NCBI GenBank assembly: GCA_016946835.1
Contig: JACVTC010000014.1
Location: forward strand, 582,501-603,500
DNA length: 21,000 nucleotides
Origin: Neocallimastix lanati (nom. inval.)
Lineage: Eukaryota > Neocallimastigomycota > Neocallimastigomycetes > Neocallimastigales > Neocallimastigaceae
Reading direction: 5' to 3'
The translations under genes and the position numbers were made by a program. Positions 18,375 to 21,000 of the stretch are shown piece by piece. How positions within the stretch are numbered: position 1 is the first letter of the stretch; each line of letters starts with the position of its first letter. The notes below the pieces were generated by a model. The model made no database searches. It was given only the letters and a program-made list of their open reading frames with translations, and was not told the DNA's origin.

Positions 18375-20527
18375 GTATTTTTAATTAATTATAATATTTT
18401 ATTATTATTATTTTTTTTAATCTTATTTTTCATTTTTTTTTTAAATTTTTTATTATTATTATCTTTTTTTTATTAATTATATAATGTTTTTAATTTTGCT
18501 TTCTTCTAATTATTATAAATATATTGCTTTTGTTATTTTCTTCTTCTTCTTTTTTTAAATTTTTTTTAATATTAAAACAGTTAAGACTTAAAAATAAATA
18601 TTTAAAGGATGAGATGGAATCAAAAGAAAAGGAGATTATTAGAGTTAATAAAAATTATGATGCTACTCAAATTAGATATAATGATTTAATGTCAAAATAT
18701 GCTGAAATAAATAATTCTGTGAAGGATTTAAGGGTAGCAGCTAAAAATGGTTCTCTAGAAGTTCAATCGAAAAATGAAATTTTAAATGAAGCTTTAAGAA
18801 AAGTATCTGGTGAATGTAAATCAGCTCAAAGTCAATTAGCCAAAGAATATGAAAAGGCAAGATCCTTAGAGTTTGAACTTATGACGCTTGTTAATCAGTA
18901 CAATGAATTAAATAAGGAAAAATTAAATTTAAAGAATATTATTCAAGATTATATTCAAAAAAATATTGATTTAAAGAAAACATATCAGGATTCCATAGAT
19001 CAAATAAAATTGTTAAAAGAAAATATTAGTCGATTAGAACATATCGTCGAAAACACCGAAACTCAATTATATCAGGAGAAAAAGAAATCTAATACAACTA
19101 AGGCAGAAATGACTAAATCATTAGAAAGTTGTAAAAAGGAAAAGGAAATAATACAATTAAGAATGGAAGAATATCTATCTTCCTTAGAAAAAATAACTTT
19201 AGATTATAGTAAGGCTATGTCCGATAAATGCCGTTTAGAGGATGAATTGATCTTCACTAAGAAGAGATATAAAAATAATATGGCAAATAAAACGAAAATG
19301 ATCACCGATTTACAAAAAGAGTCTCGTGATTTAAAAGAAAAAGTGGAACATTATAAAGGAGAAAATACTCGTCTTGAAGCTATTGAAAATGAATTACGAT
19401 CTGAATTAGATAAAAATTCTGTTGCTGTTAATGCTTTAAAACTTGATTTAACTCAAACTCAAAATACATTAGAAGAATTAAAAACGAAATTGACAGATAA
19501 AATATCAAAATTAATTTCTAGTAATAATGAATTACAAGAAGAAAATCATTCCTTGAATAGTAAATTATTTAATATGACAAAAAAAATAGAAGATGATGAA
19601 AGATATATTGAAATTTTGAAGAATAGATTAAAGGAATATGATGAAAAGAATGAAATTAAGAATGCCATTTATAACACTCGTAAGATTGAGATGTATATTG
19701 AAGAAAAGATTGCTGAAAGTGAAGAAGCAAACATTCAAAGCATTAAGAAGATAGAGAATCTTAATGAAAAGATAGAAACTACAAAGGTATCATTGCAGAA
19801 GAAGGAAGAAGAGCGTGCCCAATTGGAAGAAGAATGCAAGAAATTAAAAGAAGAAATTAATGTAATTAAAACTGATCCAATTCAAATCGTTCAAGTTAAA
19901 AAGAAAATTGAAGAAAAAATGGTGGAGTGTAAGGATGAAATTAATCTCTTGAAAAAGGAATTAGAGGATAGTAAGACTAAAAACAATAATTTGAATCTTC
20001 AATTTAATAACTATAAGGTGAGTATGGAACACGAAATAGAATATCAAAAGAGTGAAAAAACTAAACTTCAAGAACATATTGAAGAACTTAAGAGAGAAGC
20101 AGTAGAATCACGTAAAGTACTGGATAAGGTATATGAAAGCTATGAAAATTCCAAGATCACACTTGAACAATTATTACTTAATAATGAATTATTAAAATCA
20201 GAATTAATTAATAAGCAAAAACTATTGTTCAGTAAAGAAAAAGAATTCCAAGAATTTAATAAAACAAACCAATTTATGGAACGTAATTACTTCAGATTAA
20301 TAAAATTGGAAAAATATGAATGTAATGTCTTCTCTAATGATCTATTAAGTGTTCAAGTTCAATTGAAGCAAGAAGCCAATAGAATTGACCAAGTGGTGGA
20401 AACATATAAAAATGCTAGTAATTCTTCAGATAAAATAATTAATTATTCTTTAGATAAAAAAACTAATAATTCGACTTGTAAAAGAATTGGTAGTTCTGTG
20501 AATAAAAGTATTAAAGAAGAGAAATAA
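17114..20527 (+). CDS. Long coiled-coil protein of unknown function, 2 exons, 993 aa
   Basis: Exon 1 is 17114-18148 (345 codons) and exon 2 is 18581-20527 (648 codons plus stop). A phase-0 intron of 432 bases (donor GAG|GTAATT, acceptor AACAG|TTA) separates them, and the join makes EKEKYE run on into LRLKNKYLKDE without breaking the helix pattern. The ATG at 17114 is the first in frame and has A at -3.

Residues 1-95 are polar and Asn/Ser/Asp-rich, probably disordered. Residues 96-263 look like a compact unnamed domain. It contains a Cys/His cluster (His141, Cys144, His145, His146, Cys147, His157, Cys158), the FFFPSVYE stretch (164-171) and a glycine-rich loop GGPGIGIGGYY (230-240). From about 264 to 955 the chain is almost continuous charged coiled coil, rich in Glu/Lys/Leu/Asn; one likely hinge is near Thr776-Asp777-Pro778. 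The last 35 residues are Ser/Asn/Lys-rich. There is no signal peptide or membrane segment, so it is probably an intracellular structural rod. A centrosome, basal-body or flagellar role would suit a zoospore-forming fungus, but that is speculation; no named family is recognised. Confidence 0.88.
18149..18580 (+). other. Intron of the coiled-coil gene
   Basis: This intron has donor GTAATT and acceptor ACAG, is phase 0, and interrupts the coding sequence within the coiled-coil region. Its interior is T-rich with a T16-17 run just after the donor, a (TTA)n array at 18335-18374 and a pyrimidine-rich tail. Both flanking exons have frames that run on into the intron (to 18193 from the left, from 18524 on the right), but those ends are low-complexity Phe/Ser and are not part of the protein. 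Confidence 0.9.
18335..18374. repeat. (TTA)n array in the coiled-coil gene intron
   Basis: About 13 TTA units in the middle of the intron. As in the phosphodiesterase gene, simple repeats are confined to introns and do not enter exons. Confidence 0.9.
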
Positions 20528-20561
20528 ATTGAAATAAGAAAATTAATAAAATAAAAATAAA

Positions 20562-20594
<33 letters not shown>

Positions 20595-21000
20595 AAAATT
20601 AAAAATAATATAATATATCAATAATAGAATTTACAATAATATTAATTAAATTTATACCAATAACAATAAATATATAAATTTATCATTTTAAATGAATCTA
20701 TTAATTATTTTTTTTAAAAAAAAAATTATACAATTTTTGAATTAATACTTTTTAATAATAATTTATATTGTAGTACATTTATGCAATAAAATATATAATA
20801 TTATATATTTTAATAATAATAATAGTAAATATAATTTATAATCAATCATACAGTAAAGTAATAAGTAATCCATAATAATTTTGAAGATATATGTAATTGT
20901 AACAATAATTAATAAGTTTTTCATAATTCATATATTAATTGAACATATTTATTTTTTTTTCGTCATATTTTTTAAGCATGTATAATTAAAGAGTGATAAA
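20528..21000. other. Gene-free AT-rich spacer at the right edge
   Basis: The stop codon is followed by A-rich DNA with AATAAA-like strings and A25 (20567-20591), probably the 3' untranslated and transcript-end region. Nothing else is recognisable up to the window edge; no frame resembles coding sequence. Confidence 0.75.
20567..20591. repeat. Poly(A) tract, 25 bases, just after the coiled-coil gene
   Basis: This genomic A25 run starts 40 bases after the stop codon. It is encoded in the DNA and could cause internal oligo(dT) priming in cDNA, mimicking a polyadenylation site. Confidence 0.85.

Overview
The window looks like nuclear DNA from a very AT-rich eukaryote. Spacers are almost pure A/T with many homopolymer runs and microsatellites. 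The two supported genes have a more normal, though still AT-biased, composition and carry small AT-rich GT-AG introns. The spliced phosphodiesterase reads like fungal type I phosphodiesterases (ENPP family) with a single N-terminal membrane anchor, as in yeast Npp1/Npp2. Extreme AT bias, poly(A)/(T) and (TTA)n arrays, a fungal ENPP and a long coiled-coil protein together fit an anaerobic gut fungus (Neocallimastigomycota). That placement is an inference; no marker gene proves it.

Layout. Bases 1-74 hold a scrap of coding-like sequence cut by the window edge, open on both strands. Bases 75-4384 are gene-free AT-rich spacer with poly(T)/(A) tracts and TTATTTA heptamer arrays. Bases 4411-4825 form an isolated island of much higher GC, with short protein-like frames but no intact gene; it looks like a decayed or foreign insert. 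Bases 4826-9507 are spacer with a 173-base (TTA)n array, a 16-bp perfect hairpin and a (TAAA)16 array. Bases 9508-12489 (+) are an 8-exon ENPP-type phosphodiesterase of 497 aa; the exon model was built by hand, joins in frame throughout and keeps every family metal ligand and the catalytic Thr. Bases 12490-17113 are spacer containing an irregular foldback element (13325-13711) and a duplicated segment (13841-14297). Bases 17114-20527 (+) are a two-exon gene for a 993-aa coiled-coil protein of unknown function. Bases 20528-21000 are spacer.

The two genes lie on the same strand 4.6 kb apart. Nothing ties them functionally: one is a membrane-anchored hydrolase facing the lumen or outside, the other is probably a cytoskeletal or structural rod. 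I do not see a defence system, CRISPR array, tRNA, rRNA or intact transposon. The best leads are the exon of the phosphodiesterase gene that begins with a perfect 5' splice-site sequence, its 30-base in-frame micro-exon, the GC island, and the foldback element with its repeated GGCGAAATGC motif.
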